Shown here piece after piece: positions 38,288 through 46,455 of a stretch of DNA of 64,000 bases. The translations under genes and the position numbers were made by a program. Numbering within the stretch: the stretch's first letter is position 1; every line of letters starts with the position of its first letter. The notes below the pieces were generated by a model. That model saw only the letters and a program-made list of their open reading frames with translations. It did not search any database and had not been told where the DNA came from. This DNA comes from Streptomyces cinerochromogenes (GTDB lineage Bacteria > Actinomycetota > Actinomycetes > Streptomycetales > Streptomycetaceae), in the NCBI RefSeq assembly GCF_014648635.1, contig NZ_BMRM01000017.1:62001-126000 (forward strand). The letters run 5' to 3'.

Positions 38288-39244
38288 TTACGCCGAGGGG
38301 CGGCTGTCCGCTGGTCGGCCGTGGGGGCCGGTCACTTCCTCTGCGACGCGCTGCCACTCCTCCTCGCCGCCGGGAAGCGGCCAGGCCCAGGTGGGCCGTT
38401 TCGCCGTGCGCAGCTCGCGGAGCCGGCGGGCGAGGACCGGCCCGGCGAGGGCGGCGCCGTCGGGGACGGCGGTTCCGTGCGCGGCGCGCAGCTCGGCGTA
38501 GCGGGCCAGCTCGGCCTCGTAGGCCTGGACCGCCCGTGCGGTGCCCGCGGCCGCCTCGTCGCCCGGCGCGGTGCGGTGCAGATGCAGCAGGGGCGGTGCC
38601 GTCGACTCGGCGATCGCCGCGGCCAGCCGTGCGTGACCGTCCAGCACCAGATGGCAGTCCAGGCCGCTGACCCACCACAGCAGCACGGGCGGGAGCGTTC
38701 CGTCCCGGGCCTGCTTGCGGTACGCCTTGACCCGGGCGTCGCGCGCGTCGGGCATCGCGCGCAGCGGGAGGATCTCCCAGGAGCCGGAGTGGACGAACCA
38801 GTCGATGTACCCGTCGGGGTGACCCTCGACCAGCATCTCCCGCCAGTACTCGGCCTGCGGCCGACCGCCGTGGTTCCCGCGCGGGAGCGGACTGTCGGGC
38901 GAGATCAGCCAGCGGCCGTCATGGAGCGGGCCGCCCGGTGCGTCGAGCAGGTGCGACGCGAGGCGGTGCGCCCAGCGGGCCGGTTCGCCGGCCAGCTCGC
39001 GCGCGGTCCGCGCCCGCAGCGGCGGGACGGGTGGGCGATAGGCGTCGGTGCGCCGGAAGTCCACCCCGCCGTCGTCCCGCTCCACGGTCGCGAGGAGCAC
39101 GGGACGCGACTCCTGGGCCAGGAGCAGCCGCCGTTCCGCGGTGAACACGCACAGCCCGGGTCGTCGCCGGGACCGCACCTCCAGGGACAGGCCCGTCCAC
39201 GTGCCGTCGTCCCCGGTGAGGTCCGTGCGCCGCATGCGGGGCAC
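38288..39244 (-). CDS. Hypothetical protein, about 318 residues
   Basis: A cytoplasmic protein with no signal or membrane segment. It has a Trp-rich centre (GYIDWFVHSGSWEILPLR), VLLWWVSGLDCHLVLDGHAR and an Ala-rich C-terminus. The phrase LDCHLVLDGHARLAAAI resembles the ligand-handling segment of ParB/sulfiredoxin-like or related proteins, but too little is visible to assign a family. The start is uncertain: GTG 39244 has GGAG 8 bases upstream, while ATG 39235 (MRRTDLTGDDG) is also plausible. It follows the DUF4190-type membrane protein on the same strand with a gap of about 20 bases and may be co-transcribed. Confidence 0.72.
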   Translation of the reverse strand: MPRMRRTDLTGDDGTWTGLSLEVRSRRRPGLCVFTAERRLLLAQESRPVLLATVERDDGGVDFRRTDAYRPPVPPLRARTARELAGEPARWAHRLASHLLDAPGGPLHDGRWLISPDSPLPRGNHGGRPQAEYWREMLVEGHPDGYIDWFVHSGSWEILPLRAMPDARDARVKAYRKQARDGTLPPVLLWWVSGLDCHLVLDGHARLAAAIAESTAPPLLHLHRTAPGDEAAAGTARAVQAYEAELARYAELRAAHGTAVPDGAALAGPVLARRLRELRTAKRPTWAWPLPGGEEEWQRVAEEVTGPHGRPADSRPSA

Positions 39245-39264
39245 GGACCTCACTCCGGGGGTGC

Positions 39265-40071
39265 TCAACCGCGGGTCGCGATGATCAGGGCGAACAGGCC
39301 CAGGACCAGGACGATCCCCGCGACGCCGCAGATGATGCCGGCCAGGGCCACGCCCGGGTTCGTCGCCTCGCCGCGGCGTGCCCTGCCCCGGCCGATCCCG
39401 CCGAAGACCAGGGCCAGGACGGCCAGCACCAGGGCGATGGGCCACATGACGAACCCGACCGCCGAGATGATGCCGAGCACCAGGGAGGCGGTGCCCATGC
39501 CGTTGCTCGGCGGCGGCTGCATCCCGGGCCAGGCGTAGCCGCCGCCGACGGGGTAGGGGGCGCCGTAGGGGGCCTGCTGCGGGCCCGGGTAGCCGTAGGC
39601 CGGCGTGGGACCCGGGTAGCCGTAGGGCACCTGGCCGGGGCCGCCGGGCGCGATGGGCGGCGGGGGCACCGGTTCCGGTCCGCCGTGCGGGGCGGAGGGA
39701 GGCGCGAAGGGGTTCACCGGAGGTGCGGGGGCCGGGGGTGCGAAGGGGTTCGCCGCAGGCGCGGGGGCCGGGGGCGCGAAGGGGTTCTGCTGGGAGACGG
39801 GGGCGGGGGCGGGAGCCGCGGACGCGTGTCCGTGGGCCGGGCTGGCCCAGGGCGCGGGGCCGGCGTCGGCGGGCGCGGGCGGGGCCGACGGCAGGGAGGT
39901 CAGCGTCTGCTGGTCGTGGACCGAGGCGGGTGCCGGGACGGAGCCCTGCGCCGGAACCGGAACAGAACCCTGCGCCGCAGCCGGGCGCTTGGACAGGGAC
40001 ACCTGGGGAGCCGCGGACGGGTGCGCGGCGGTCTGCTCCCGCGGCGTGGACTGCGGCACGTCGTCGGACAT
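39265..40071 (-). CDS. Pro/Ala-rich membrane protein with DUF4190-type C-terminus
   Basis: 268 residues. The first 180 residues are a low-complexity Pro/Ala/Gly tail with three NPFAPP repeats and a PYGYPG-type stretch, presumably cytoplasmic. The C-terminal 80 residues hold two or three membrane segments (GTASLVLGIISAVGFVMWPI, then IALVLAVLALVFGG and ALAGIICGVAGIVLVLG) with the small loop GRARRGEATNPGVA between them, typical of DUF4190. The start ATG at 40071 has GAGGGGGG 8 bases upstream. The function of this family is unknown. Divergent from the deaminase gene. Confidence 0.8.
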   Translation of the reverse strand: MSDDVPQSTPREQTAAHPSAAPQVSLSKRPAAAQGSVPVPAQGSVPAPASVHDQQTLTSLPSAPPAPADAGPAPWASPAHGHASAAPAPAPVSQQNPFAPPAPAPAANPFAPPAPAPPVNPFAPPSAPHGGPEPVPPPPIAPGGPGQVPYGYPGPTPAYGYPGPQQAPYGAPYPVGGGYAWPGMQPPPSNGMGTASLVLGIISAVGFVMWPIALVLAVLALVFGGIGRGRARRGEATNPGVALAGIICGVAGIVLVLGLFALIIATRG

Positions 40072-40199
40072 GGTGAAGGCCCCCCTCGCTGGACGTCCCG
40101 CCATGCTACGGGCCGGGCCGGGGGCCGTGACCCGGGGCCTACGATGATGCCGCGCGGACGCCGCGCCGCCGATCAGCCGATCACCCCGGGGAGGACCCC

Positions 40200-41267
40200 T
40201 TGACCGACAGCTCCGTACCCGCCACCGGCACCGCCGACCGCGATCTGCGCGCCTTCGTCGCCGGGCTGCCCAAGGCCGAACTGCACGTCCACCACGTCGG
40301 CTCCGCCTCCCCCCGCATCGTCTCGGAACTGGCCGCCCGCCACCCCGACTCCAAGGTTCCCACCGACCCCGAGGCCCTGGCCGACTACTTCACGTTCACC
40401 GACTTCGCGCACTTCATCGAGGTGTACCTGTCGGTCGTGGACCTCATCCGCACCCCGGAGGACGTCCGGCTGCTCACCTTCGAGGTGGCCCGCGACATGG
40501 CCCGCCAGCAGGTGCGGTACGCCGAGCTGACGATCACCCCCTTCTCCTCCACCCGGCGCGGGATCGACGAGCGGGGCTTCATGGACGCGATCGAGGACGC
40601 CCGGAAGGCGGCCGAGGCGGAGTTCGGGACCGTACTGCGCTGGTGCTTCGACATTCCCGGCGAGGCGGGCCTGGAGTCCGCCGAGGAGACGGCCAGGCTG
40701 GCCACCGACGACCGGATCCGCCCGGAGGGTCTGGTGTCGTTCGGGCTCGGCGGGCCGGAGATCGGCGTGCCCCGGCCGCAGTTCAAGCCCTACTTCGACC
40801 GGGCCATCGCCGCCGGACTGCGCTCCGTCCCGCACGCCGGGGAGACCACCGGCCCGCAGACGGTGTGGGACGCGCTGACCGAGCTGGGCGCGGAGCGGAT
40901 CGGGCACGGCACCAGCTCCGCGCAGGACCCGAAGCTGCTGGCGCACCTCGCCGAGCACCGCATCCCGCTGGAGGTGTGTCCGACCTCCAACATCGCCACC
41001 CGCGCGGTCCGCACCCTGGAGGAGCACCCGCTCAGGGAGTTCACCCGGGCCGGGGTGCTCGTCACGATCAACTCCGACGACCCGCCCATGTTCGGCACCG
41101 ACCTGAACAACGAGTACGCGGTGGCCGCCCGGCTCCTGGACCTGGACGAGCGGGGCCTGGCCGGCCTGGCGAAGAACGCCGTGGAGGCCTCCTTCCTGGA
41201 CGCGGAGGGCAAGGCGCGGCTCGCCGCCGAGATCGATTCCTACACCTCGGCCTGGCTCGGCTCCTGA
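40200..41267 (+). CDS. Adenosine deaminase family protein, possibly aminofutalosine deaminase
   Basis: 355 residues. Metal and catalytic motifs are present: AELHVHHVGSAS (HxH; typical adenosine deaminases read HxHL.G), SVPHAGETTGP (His-Ala-Gly-Glu), RIGHGTSSAQ and TINSDDPPMFGT. The TTG start is supported by GGGGAGGA 5 bases upstream. Actinobacteria that make menaquinone by the futalosine route carry an adenosine-deaminase-like 6-aminodeoxyfutalosine deaminase, and I recall a streptomycete member at this chromosomal position. The HHVGSAS loop fits a non-classical substrate, but I cannot prove it from sequence. It lies 19 bases upstream of the GDPD gene. Confidence 0.85.
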   Translation: MTDSSVPATGTADRDLRAFVAGLPKAELHVHHVGSASPRIVSELAARHPDSKVPTDPEALADYFTFTDFAHFIEVYLSVVDLIRTPEDVRLLTFEVARDMARQQVRYAELTITPFSSTRRGIDERGFMDAIEDARKAAEAEFGTVLRWCFDIPGEAGLESAEETARLATDDRIRPEGLVSFGLGGPEIGVPRPQFKPYFDRAIAAGLRSVPHAGETTGPQTVWDALTELGAERIGHGTSSAQDPKLLAHLAEHRIPLEVCPTSNIATRAVRTLEEHPLREFTRAGVLVTINSDDPPMFGTDLNNEYAVAARLLDLDERGLAGLAKNAVEASFLDAEGKARLAAEIDSYTSAWLGS

Positions 41268-41286
41268 CGCCCACCACAATGGGCCC

Positions 41287-41997
41287 ATGCAGACCGTGAC
41301 CGCCGTGGCCCACCGCGGCGACCCCTACCGCTTCCGCGAGAACACCCTCGACTCACTGCGTTCCGCGCTCGACCAGGGCGCGGACGCCGTCGAGGCCGAC
41401 GTACGGCTCACCCGGGACGGCGTCCCCGTGCTGCTGCACGACGAGACGCTGCAACGGCTGTGGGAGGTCGGCCGGCCACTGTCCGCGCTCTCCGCCGAGG
41501 AGCTGCGCGGGCTGACGGCGGGCGGGGTGCCGACGCTCGCGGAGGCGCTGGCCGCGACCGGGGACAGCAGGGTGATGCTGGATCTGTGCGGGCCGGTCGG
41601 GCGCCGTACGGTCGAGCGGACCCTGGACGTGGTCCGGCAGAGCGGGGCCCGGGACCGCGTCTACTACTCCGCGCACGCCGAGGCGATGCTCGCCGTCCGC
41701 GCCGCCGACCCGGCCGCCGAGATCGCCCTGACCTGGACGAGCCTGGCCCCGCCCCGGCCCGCGGTGCTGGCCGCCATCCGGCCGCGCTGGCTCAACTACC
41801 GCTTCTCCCTGGTGAGCCGGGAGCTGGCGGCCCGCGTCCACCACGACGGCTGTCTGCTGTCGGTGTGGACCCCGGACACCCGCCGCTCCATGAGCCGTCT
41901 GCTGGACCTGGGCGTCGACTCGATCACCACGAACCGGATCGACGTCCTGCACGCCCTGCGCACCGCGGCCCCGCGGGACCACACCCGGGAGCGCTGA
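41287..41997 (+). CDS. Glycerophosphodiester phosphodiesterase (GDPD) family protein
   Basis: 236 residues. The catalytic signature is HRGDPYRFRENT followed by EADVRLTRDGVPVLLHDETLQR, with later SVWTPD and DSITTNRID barrel strands. It should hydrolyse glycerophosphodiesters to glycerol-3-phosphate and alcohols. No signal peptide is present, so it is cytoplasmic. CACAAT lies 6 bases before the ATG with GGGCCC between and no ribosome site, the same arrangement as PAP2, which suggests a leaderless internal promoter. It may also be read through from the deaminase gene. Confidence 0.9.
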   Translation: MQTVTAVAHRGDPYRFRENTLDSLRSALDQGADAVEADVRLTRDGVPVLLHDETLQRLWEVGRPLSALSAEELRGLTAGGVPTLAEALAATGDSRVMLDLCGPVGRRTVERTLDVVRQSGARDRVYYSAHAEAMLAVRAADPAAEIALTWTSLAPPRPAVLAAIRPRWLNYRFSLVSRELAARVHHDGCLLSVWTPDTRRSMSRLLDLGVDSITTNRIDVLHALRTAAPRDHTRER

Positions 41998-42381
41998 GCC
42001 ACCGCCGCCGGGTCGGCCGGGGTGGCGCGGGTGGCGTCCTGCGGGACGGAGGCGTCCGCCGCCGAGGGTGAACAGGCCCCGGCGAGCGAGGCGGTGCCTG
42101 TTGGCGCGGGCGTGTGTGCTGGTGGGTGTGGGGTGGCTCGGTACGTGAGGGAGGGGGCGTGGGAGGGGACGGAGCGGGTGCCGCGGCGATAACGGGTTGT
42201 CGCGCCGCCGCCCCCACCCGTAGGGGCCGCCCCCGAGAACTCCCCTATCTCTGGGGCCGGTTGGTCCGGGCCGGTTAAGGGTCCTCCGCCCTCCTCGGTG
42301 AGGATCCGTGTCCCGTACCGGCGCCGGAAGATGATCACGAACCGCCTTCCGAACGCCGAGACGTCCTCAAGGAGCCCTCGC
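41998..42381. other. 384-base intergenic region before the serine hydrolase
   Basis: GC-rich, with a G/T-rich stretch around 42100-42180 on the plus strand. It should hold the serine hydrolase promoter. AAGGAG at 42369-42374 is that gene's ribosome site. I see no other gene or clear operator. Confidence 0.5.
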
Positions 42382-43518
42382 ATGCGCCGCACCCGTCGTT
42401 CCCTCCTCCTGGCCACCGCCGTCGTCACCGCGCTGGCCGCCGGTCCGCTGGCGGCGCCCGCGTTCGCCGCGCCCGCGCCCGCGGCGTCGGCCCGCACGAC
42501 CACCGGCCCGGACACCGAGGCCCTCTCCGCCGCGATCGCCGGCCTGCCCGACCACGACGTCACCGCCGCGCTGCTGCGGGTCGGCGGTGACGGGAGCTGG
42601 CGCGGGACGGCCGGGGTGCGGGACATGCGCAGCGGGGCGCCGGCACTGGAGAACGGGCGGTTCCGGGCGGGTTCGGTGACGAAGGTGGTGACCGCGTCGA
42701 TCGTGCTGCAGCTGGCCGCGGAGGGCCGGATCGACCTGGACGGCACCGTGCAGCACTATCTGCCGGGCCTGCTCAGCCAGGACTTCGCCCCGATCACCGT
42801 ACGGCAGCTGCTGAACTACACCAGCGGCCTGCGCCCGGGCTCGTCCCTCGGCGACACGGTGGAGGAGGGGTACGCGCACCGCTTCGAGACGCTGACGCCC
42901 CGGCAGGTCGTGGCGGACTCCGTGGCGCAGGGCCCGGCGTACGCGCCGGGCACGCGGCAGACCTACGGCAACATCCACTACACCGTGCTGGGCATGCTCA
43001 TCGAGAAGGTGACCGGCGACTCGTACGCGCACCAGGCCGAGGTGCGGATCTTCCGGCCGCTCGGCATGCGGCACAGCTCCTTCCCCGTCGGCGGGGACCC
43101 CCGGATCCACGGCCCCCACAACCGGGGCTACGACTGGATCGACGGGCGGCTGGTCGACGTGACCGACTGGAACATGACCGACCGGTTCGCGGCGGGCGAC
43201 CTGATCTCCACGACCGCCGACCTGGAGCGGCTGCTGGTGGGGCTGTTCCGCGGCCGGGTGGTGCCCGAGCCGCAGCTGGAGGAGATGTTCACGCTGCCGG
43301 ACGTGCCCGGGGCGCGGTACGGCGCGGCGCTGGAGCGGTTCGAGGTGAACGGCAAGGTGATCTGGGGCAAGACCGGCTCGCGGCCGGGCTACACCGCGGT
43401 GATCGCCGCGACCCGGGACCTGTCCCGCACGCTGGTCTACTCGGTCGACTCCACGGACGCGAAGGGCGACGGCCTGTCCGTCGCCCAGCGCTTCGCGTTC
43501 CCGGCGTTCAACCGCTGA
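42382..43518 (+). CDS. Secreted serine hydrolase, beta-lactamase / D-Ala-D-Ala carboxypeptidase family
   Basis: 378 residues. A signal peptide (MRRTRRSLLLATAVVTALAA onward, cut near AFA, residue 31) is followed by a class C-like fold with nucleophile motif GSVTKVV (S-x-x-K), YGNIHY (Y-x-N) and WGKTGSRPG (K-T-G). All three active-site motifs are intact. It acts outside the membrane on D-amino-acid peptides or esters. The start ATG at 42382 has AAGGAG 7 bases upstream. It lies near a NamZ-like muramidase operon. In Bacillus, a protein of this superfamily is encoded beside namZ, so a shared cell-wall role is possible. Its end overlaps the convergent membrane protein by 11 bases. Confidence 0.9.
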   Translation: MRRTRRSLLLATAVVTALAAGPLAAPAFAAPAPAASARTTTGPDTEALSAAIAGLPDHDVTAALLRVGGDGSWRGTAGVRDMRSGAPALENGRFRAGSVTKVVTASIVLQLAAEGRIDLDGTVQHYLPGLLSQDFAPITVRQLLNYTSGLRPGSSLGDTVEEGYAHRFETLTPRQVVADSVAQGPAYAPGTRQTYGNIHYTVLGMLIEKVTGDSYAHQAEVRIFRPLGMRHSSFPVGGDPRIHGPHNRGYDWIDGRLVDVTDWNMTDRFAAGDLISTTADLERLLVGLFRGRVVPEPQLEEMFTLPDVPGARYGAALERFEVNGKVIWGKTGSRPGYTAVIAATRDLSRTLVYSVDSTDAKGDGLSVAQRFAFPAFNR

Positions 43519-44041
43519 CGGTGGCGGCGGCCGGGGGCGCCGACGGCATGCCGAGCGCCTCCAGCCGCTTGGTCTTCTTCCGTACGACGTACAGCGGGAC
43601 GACCCCGACGACCCCGAACGACATGTCGATGACGCTCCACCAGAACGGGATGCCGCGGACGGGCCCGCAGATCAGGGCGAGCGGGATGATCCCGGCGCAG
43701 GCGATCATGCCGAACTCGACCACCCAGATGTTGCGGACGGGGTCGCGGTACGGGCCGTAGAACGCGACCGCGATGACGAGGTGGGCGAAGGCCAGCCAGT
43801 CGGTGCCGTACAGGACGAAGGGGTACTCGGCGTCGACGGCGTCCAGCCCGTCCCGCACCCGGGAGATCCACGACATCAGCCCGGGCAGGTGGTCCGGCAC
43901 GGACAGCGCGCGCAACGCGCTCTCGGTCCAGTGCAGTTCGTGCACCAGCGGAAAGGCGGTGGCCCCGCTCAGGACGAGGCACACGACGAAGAGGGCCAGC
44001 CAGACACGGATGCCCTTGAGCAGGGCGGCTCTGTCGCTCAT
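43508..44041 (-). CDS. Four-segment membrane protein of unknown function
   Basis: 177 residues. Hydrophobic segments are near residues 11-31 (VWLALFVVCLVLSGATAFPL), 80-95, 105-125 and 133-155, with a basic C-terminal tail (RKKTKRLEAL). There is no domain I recognise; the FAHLVIAVAFYGPYRDPVRN loop is distinctive. Its promoter is unusually clear: -35 TTGAAC and -10 TACGCT with a 17-base spacer, the -10 ending 6 bases before the ATG, so the message is probably leaderless. The -35 lies inside a perfect 14-bp palindrome, so it is probably under a dedicated repressor. It overlaps the convergent serine hydrolase by 11 bases. Confidence 0.82.
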   Translation of the reverse strand: MSDRAALLKGIRVWLALFVVCLVLSGATAFPLVHELHWTESALRALSVPDHLPGLMSWISRVRDGLDAVDAEYPFVLYGTDWLAFAHLVIAVAFYGPYRDPVRNIWVVEFGMIACAGIIPLALICGPVRGIPFWWSVIDMSFGVVGVVPLYVVRKKTKRLEALGMPSAPPAAATVSG

Positions 44042-44047
44042 GACAGG

Positions 44048-44076
44048 AGCGTACGCCGGGAATTGAACATGTTCAA
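44048..44076 (-). promoter_or_regulatory. Promoter of the membrane protein gene with palindromic operator TTGAACATGTTCAA
   Basis: On the minus strand, -35 TTGAAC (44071-44076), a 17-base spacer and -10 TACGCT (44048-44053). The palindrome TTGAACATGTTCAA at 44063-44076 is perfect over 14 bases and contains the -35. It also lies about 110 bases upstream of the divergent NamZ-like gene and could control both directions. Confidence 0.75.
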
Positions 44077-44184
44077 AACTCCTTTCCCGGCACCGACTTC
44101 CGGTGAGTCATTTCACAATTCTCGGACATACGCGTAAATTTCCGCCCACCGCTTCGAGCGCTCACCGGCAGACGGGGGCAAGGC

Positions 44185-45381
44185 ATGGGCACGGACGACC
44201 GCGTCAGGGTGACGCCCGGGATCGCACGGCTGCACGCGTCACCGGCACTCGCCGGCCCCGGCCGGCTGGGGCTGGTGACCAACCACACCGGTGTCCTCCC
44301 CGACCTGCGGCCCGCCGCGCCCGCGCTGCTCGACGCCGGCGTACGGCTGGTCGCCCTGTTCGGCCCCGAACACGGACTGCACGGCAGCGGCCAGGCCGGC
44401 GAGAGCGAGGCCGCCCGGACGGACCCCGCCACCGGACTGCCGGTCCACGACACCTACCGGTGCGACGGCGAGCGCCTCGACAAACTGCTCATCGACAGCG
44501 GTGTGGACGCCCTCGTGTACGACCTCCAGGACATCGGGGCCCGGTTCTACACCTACGTCTGGACCATGTTCGACCTGATGGTCTCGGCGGCCCGTACGGA
44601 CGTGCGGTTCGTGGTCGCCGACCGGCCGAACCCCCTGGGCGGACTCGTCGGCGAGGGCCCGCTGCTCGACCCGGCCTGGGCCAGCTTCGTCGGGCGCGCC
44701 CCGCTGCCCGTCCGGCACGGCCTCACCTGCGGCGAACTCGCCCGGTGGCTGAACGCCTCCGCCGTCCCCGAAGTGGCCGGGCGCGCCGCCGAGCTGACGG
44801 TGATCGAGATGACCGGCTGGCGGCGGGCCATGGACGCGGAGGCCACCCGTCTGCCCTGGATCGCGCCCTCGCCGAACATCCCGACGCCGGCCACCGCCCG
44901 CGTCTACCCCGGCACCTGCCTGTTCGAGGGGACGAACCTCTCGGAGGGCCGCGGCACCACCCAGCCCTTCGAGATCGTCGGCGCCCCCTACCTCGACGAC
45001 CGCTTCGGCCCCGCGCTCACCGAACTCGCCCTGCCCGGGGTGCACTTCCGCGACCTGTGGTACGTCCCCACCTTCCACAAGCACGCCGGACGGCCGCTGC
45101 GCGGGGTCCAGTTGCACATCACCGACCGCGAGGCGTTCGCTCCCGTACGCACCGCCGCCCTGATGCTCGCCACCGTGCGGCGGCTGTACCCGGACGACTT
45201 CGCCTGGCACACCGCGAACGGTGGCGTGCCGGGGGCCGGCCGGCGGCACTTCATCGACCTGCTGTGGGGGTCCGACCGGCTGCGGCACGCCGTGGACGCG
45301 GGCGAGGACCCGCTGCCGCTGTGCGACCCCCCGGCACCGCCCGGCCGGTGGGCCGGCGACGACGTGCTGCTCTACGACTGA
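44185..45381 (+). CDS. NamZ-like exo-beta-N-acetylmuramidase (DUF1343 / GH171)
   Basis: 398 residues with no signal peptide. Family marks are GRLGLVTNHTGVL, the strongly conserved LFGPEHGLHGSGQAGE, VYDLQDIGARFYTYVWTM, ADRPNPLGG, SPNIPTPATARVYPGTCLFEGTNLSEGRG and the C-terminal WGSDRLR. The Bacillus homologue YbbC/NamZ releases MurNAc from the non-reducing end of glycan fragments. Most secreted NamZ proteins have a signal; its absence suggests action on imported disaccharides or an unusual location. It is first gene of an apparent operon with a tandem GNAT, a sugar-binding lipoprotein and two permeases. GGGGCAAGG precedes the ATG. Confidence 0.87.
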   Translation: MGTDDRVRVTPGIARLHASPALAGPGRLGLVTNHTGVLPDLRPAAPALLDAGVRLVALFGPEHGLHGSGQAGESEAARTDPATGLPVHDTYRCDGERLDKLLIDSGVDALVYDLQDIGARFYTYVWTMFDLMVSAARTDVRFVVADRPNPLGGLVGEGPLLDPAWASFVGRAPLPVRHGLTCGELARWLNASAVPEVAGRAAELTVIEMTGWRRAMDAEATRLPWIAPSPNIPTPATARVYPGTCLFEGTNLSEGRGTTQPFEIVGAPYLDDRFGPALTELALPGVHFRDLWYVPTFHKHAGRPLRGVQLHITDREAFAPVRTAALMLATVRRLYPDDFAWHTANGGVPGAGRRHFIDLLWGSDRLRHAVDAGEDPLPLCDPPAPPGRWAGDDVLLYD

Positions 45382-45420
45382 GACCGGACGCATGAGACCG
45401 GAAGTATGAGACCGGATCCC
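45379..45420. repeat. Three 14-bp tandem repeats at the namZ-like/GNAT junction
   Basis: Units TGAGACCGGACGCA, TGAGACCGGAAGTA and TGAGACCGGATCCC follow without gaps. The first TGA is the muramidase stop codon. The second and third units create two in-frame-unrelated ATG codons (45392 and 45406). Confidence 0.85.
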
Positions 45421-45474
45421 GCTACCCGACCCCCGAGGACCGGACCGCCCGAGACCGGGAAGGACGACCCGTCA

Positions 45475-46455
45475 GTGACCGCTCGTACGACCCCGCCCCG
45501 GGCCGGCATCCGTGGCTTCCGCGTCGGCGACGGCCCGCGGCTGGTGGAGACGTGGCGCCGGAGCGCGCCGGCCGACCCGATCACCCCGGACCGCTTCCGC
45601 TCCCTGGTGCTGCTCGACGCCAACTTCGACCCGGAGGGGCTGCGGGTGGCCGTCGACGGGGACCGGGTCGTCGGCGCCGCCTACGCGGTCCGCCGGCTGA
45701 CCCCGCTGGCCGGGACCGACCTGGAACGGGAGCAGGGCTGGATCCCGTTCTTCTTCGTGGACCCGGCCGCCCGCGGGCGCGGCCTCGGCCGCCGGCTGCT
45801 GACCGAGGCCCTCGACTGGCTGCACGGCCACGGCCGCACCCGGGTGGACTTCTCCTCGTACACCCCGCACTACGTCCTCCCCGGCCTGGACGCCGAGGCC
45901 TACCCGGAGGCCGCCGGGCTGCTCGGCTCGCTGGGGTTCCGCACGCTGTACGAGGCGGCGGCGATGGACCGCGGCCTGGTCGGCTACCGCCTCCCGGAGG
46001 AGGTCGCCCGCCGCGCCGAGGACCTGACGGCACGGGGTCACCGGTTCGGCACCCCGTCCGACGACGACCTGGTGGACCTGCTCGCGCTCGCCGGGGACCA
46101 CTTCAACGCCGACTGGGCACGGGCGATCCGGACGTGTCTGGCCGCGGGCACCCCGCTGGACCGGATCGTGGTCGTCCGGGAGCCCGCGGGCCGCCTGGCC
46201 GGCTGGGCGATGCACGGCGCGTACGACCGTGCGGACGAGCGGTTCGGGCCGTTCGGGGTGCTGGAGGAGATGCGCGGCACCGGGCTCGGCAAGGTCCTGC
46301 TCCATCTGGTCCTGGAGCGGATGCGGGCGCGCGGCGCGCACTCCGCGTGGTTCCTGTGGACCGGCGAGCAGTCCCCGGCGGGCCACCTGTACCGCGCGGC
46401 GGGTTTCCGCACGACCCGGGTGTTCCGCGTGCTGCGCCGGGAGGCCGCCCGATGA
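45475..46455 (+). CDS. Tandem GNAT acetyltransferase
   Basis: 326 residues with two GNAT domains. The first has the acetyl-CoA loop ARGRGLGRRLL (about residues 97-107), the second RGTGLGKVLLHL (about 260-271). The layout is like that of mycothiol synthase, but the acceptor is unknown. The GTG start at 45475 is chosen because GGAAGGA lies 10 bases upstream; an earlier ATG at 45406 lies in a tandem repeat and would add a Pro-rich tail. Its stop overlaps the start of the sugar-binding protein as ATGA, so it is translated with a transporter, an unusual partnership. Acetylation of an amino sugar is one option. Confidence 0.85.
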   Translation: MTARTTPPRAGIRGFRVGDGPRLVETWRRSAPADPITPDRFRSLVLLDANFDPEGLRVAVDGDRVVGAAYAVRRLTPLAGTDLEREQGWIPFFFVDPAARGRGLGRRLLTEALDWLHGHGRTRVDFSSYTPHYVLPGLDAEAYPEAAGLLGSLGFRTLYEAAAMDRGLVGYRLPEEVARRAEDLTARGHRFGTPSDDDLVDLLALAGDHFNADWARAIRTCLAAGTPLDRIVVVREPAGRLAGWAMHGAYDRADERFGPFGVLEEMRGTGLGKVLLHLVLERMRARGAHSAWFLWTGEQSPAGHLYRAAGFRTTRVFRVLRREAAR

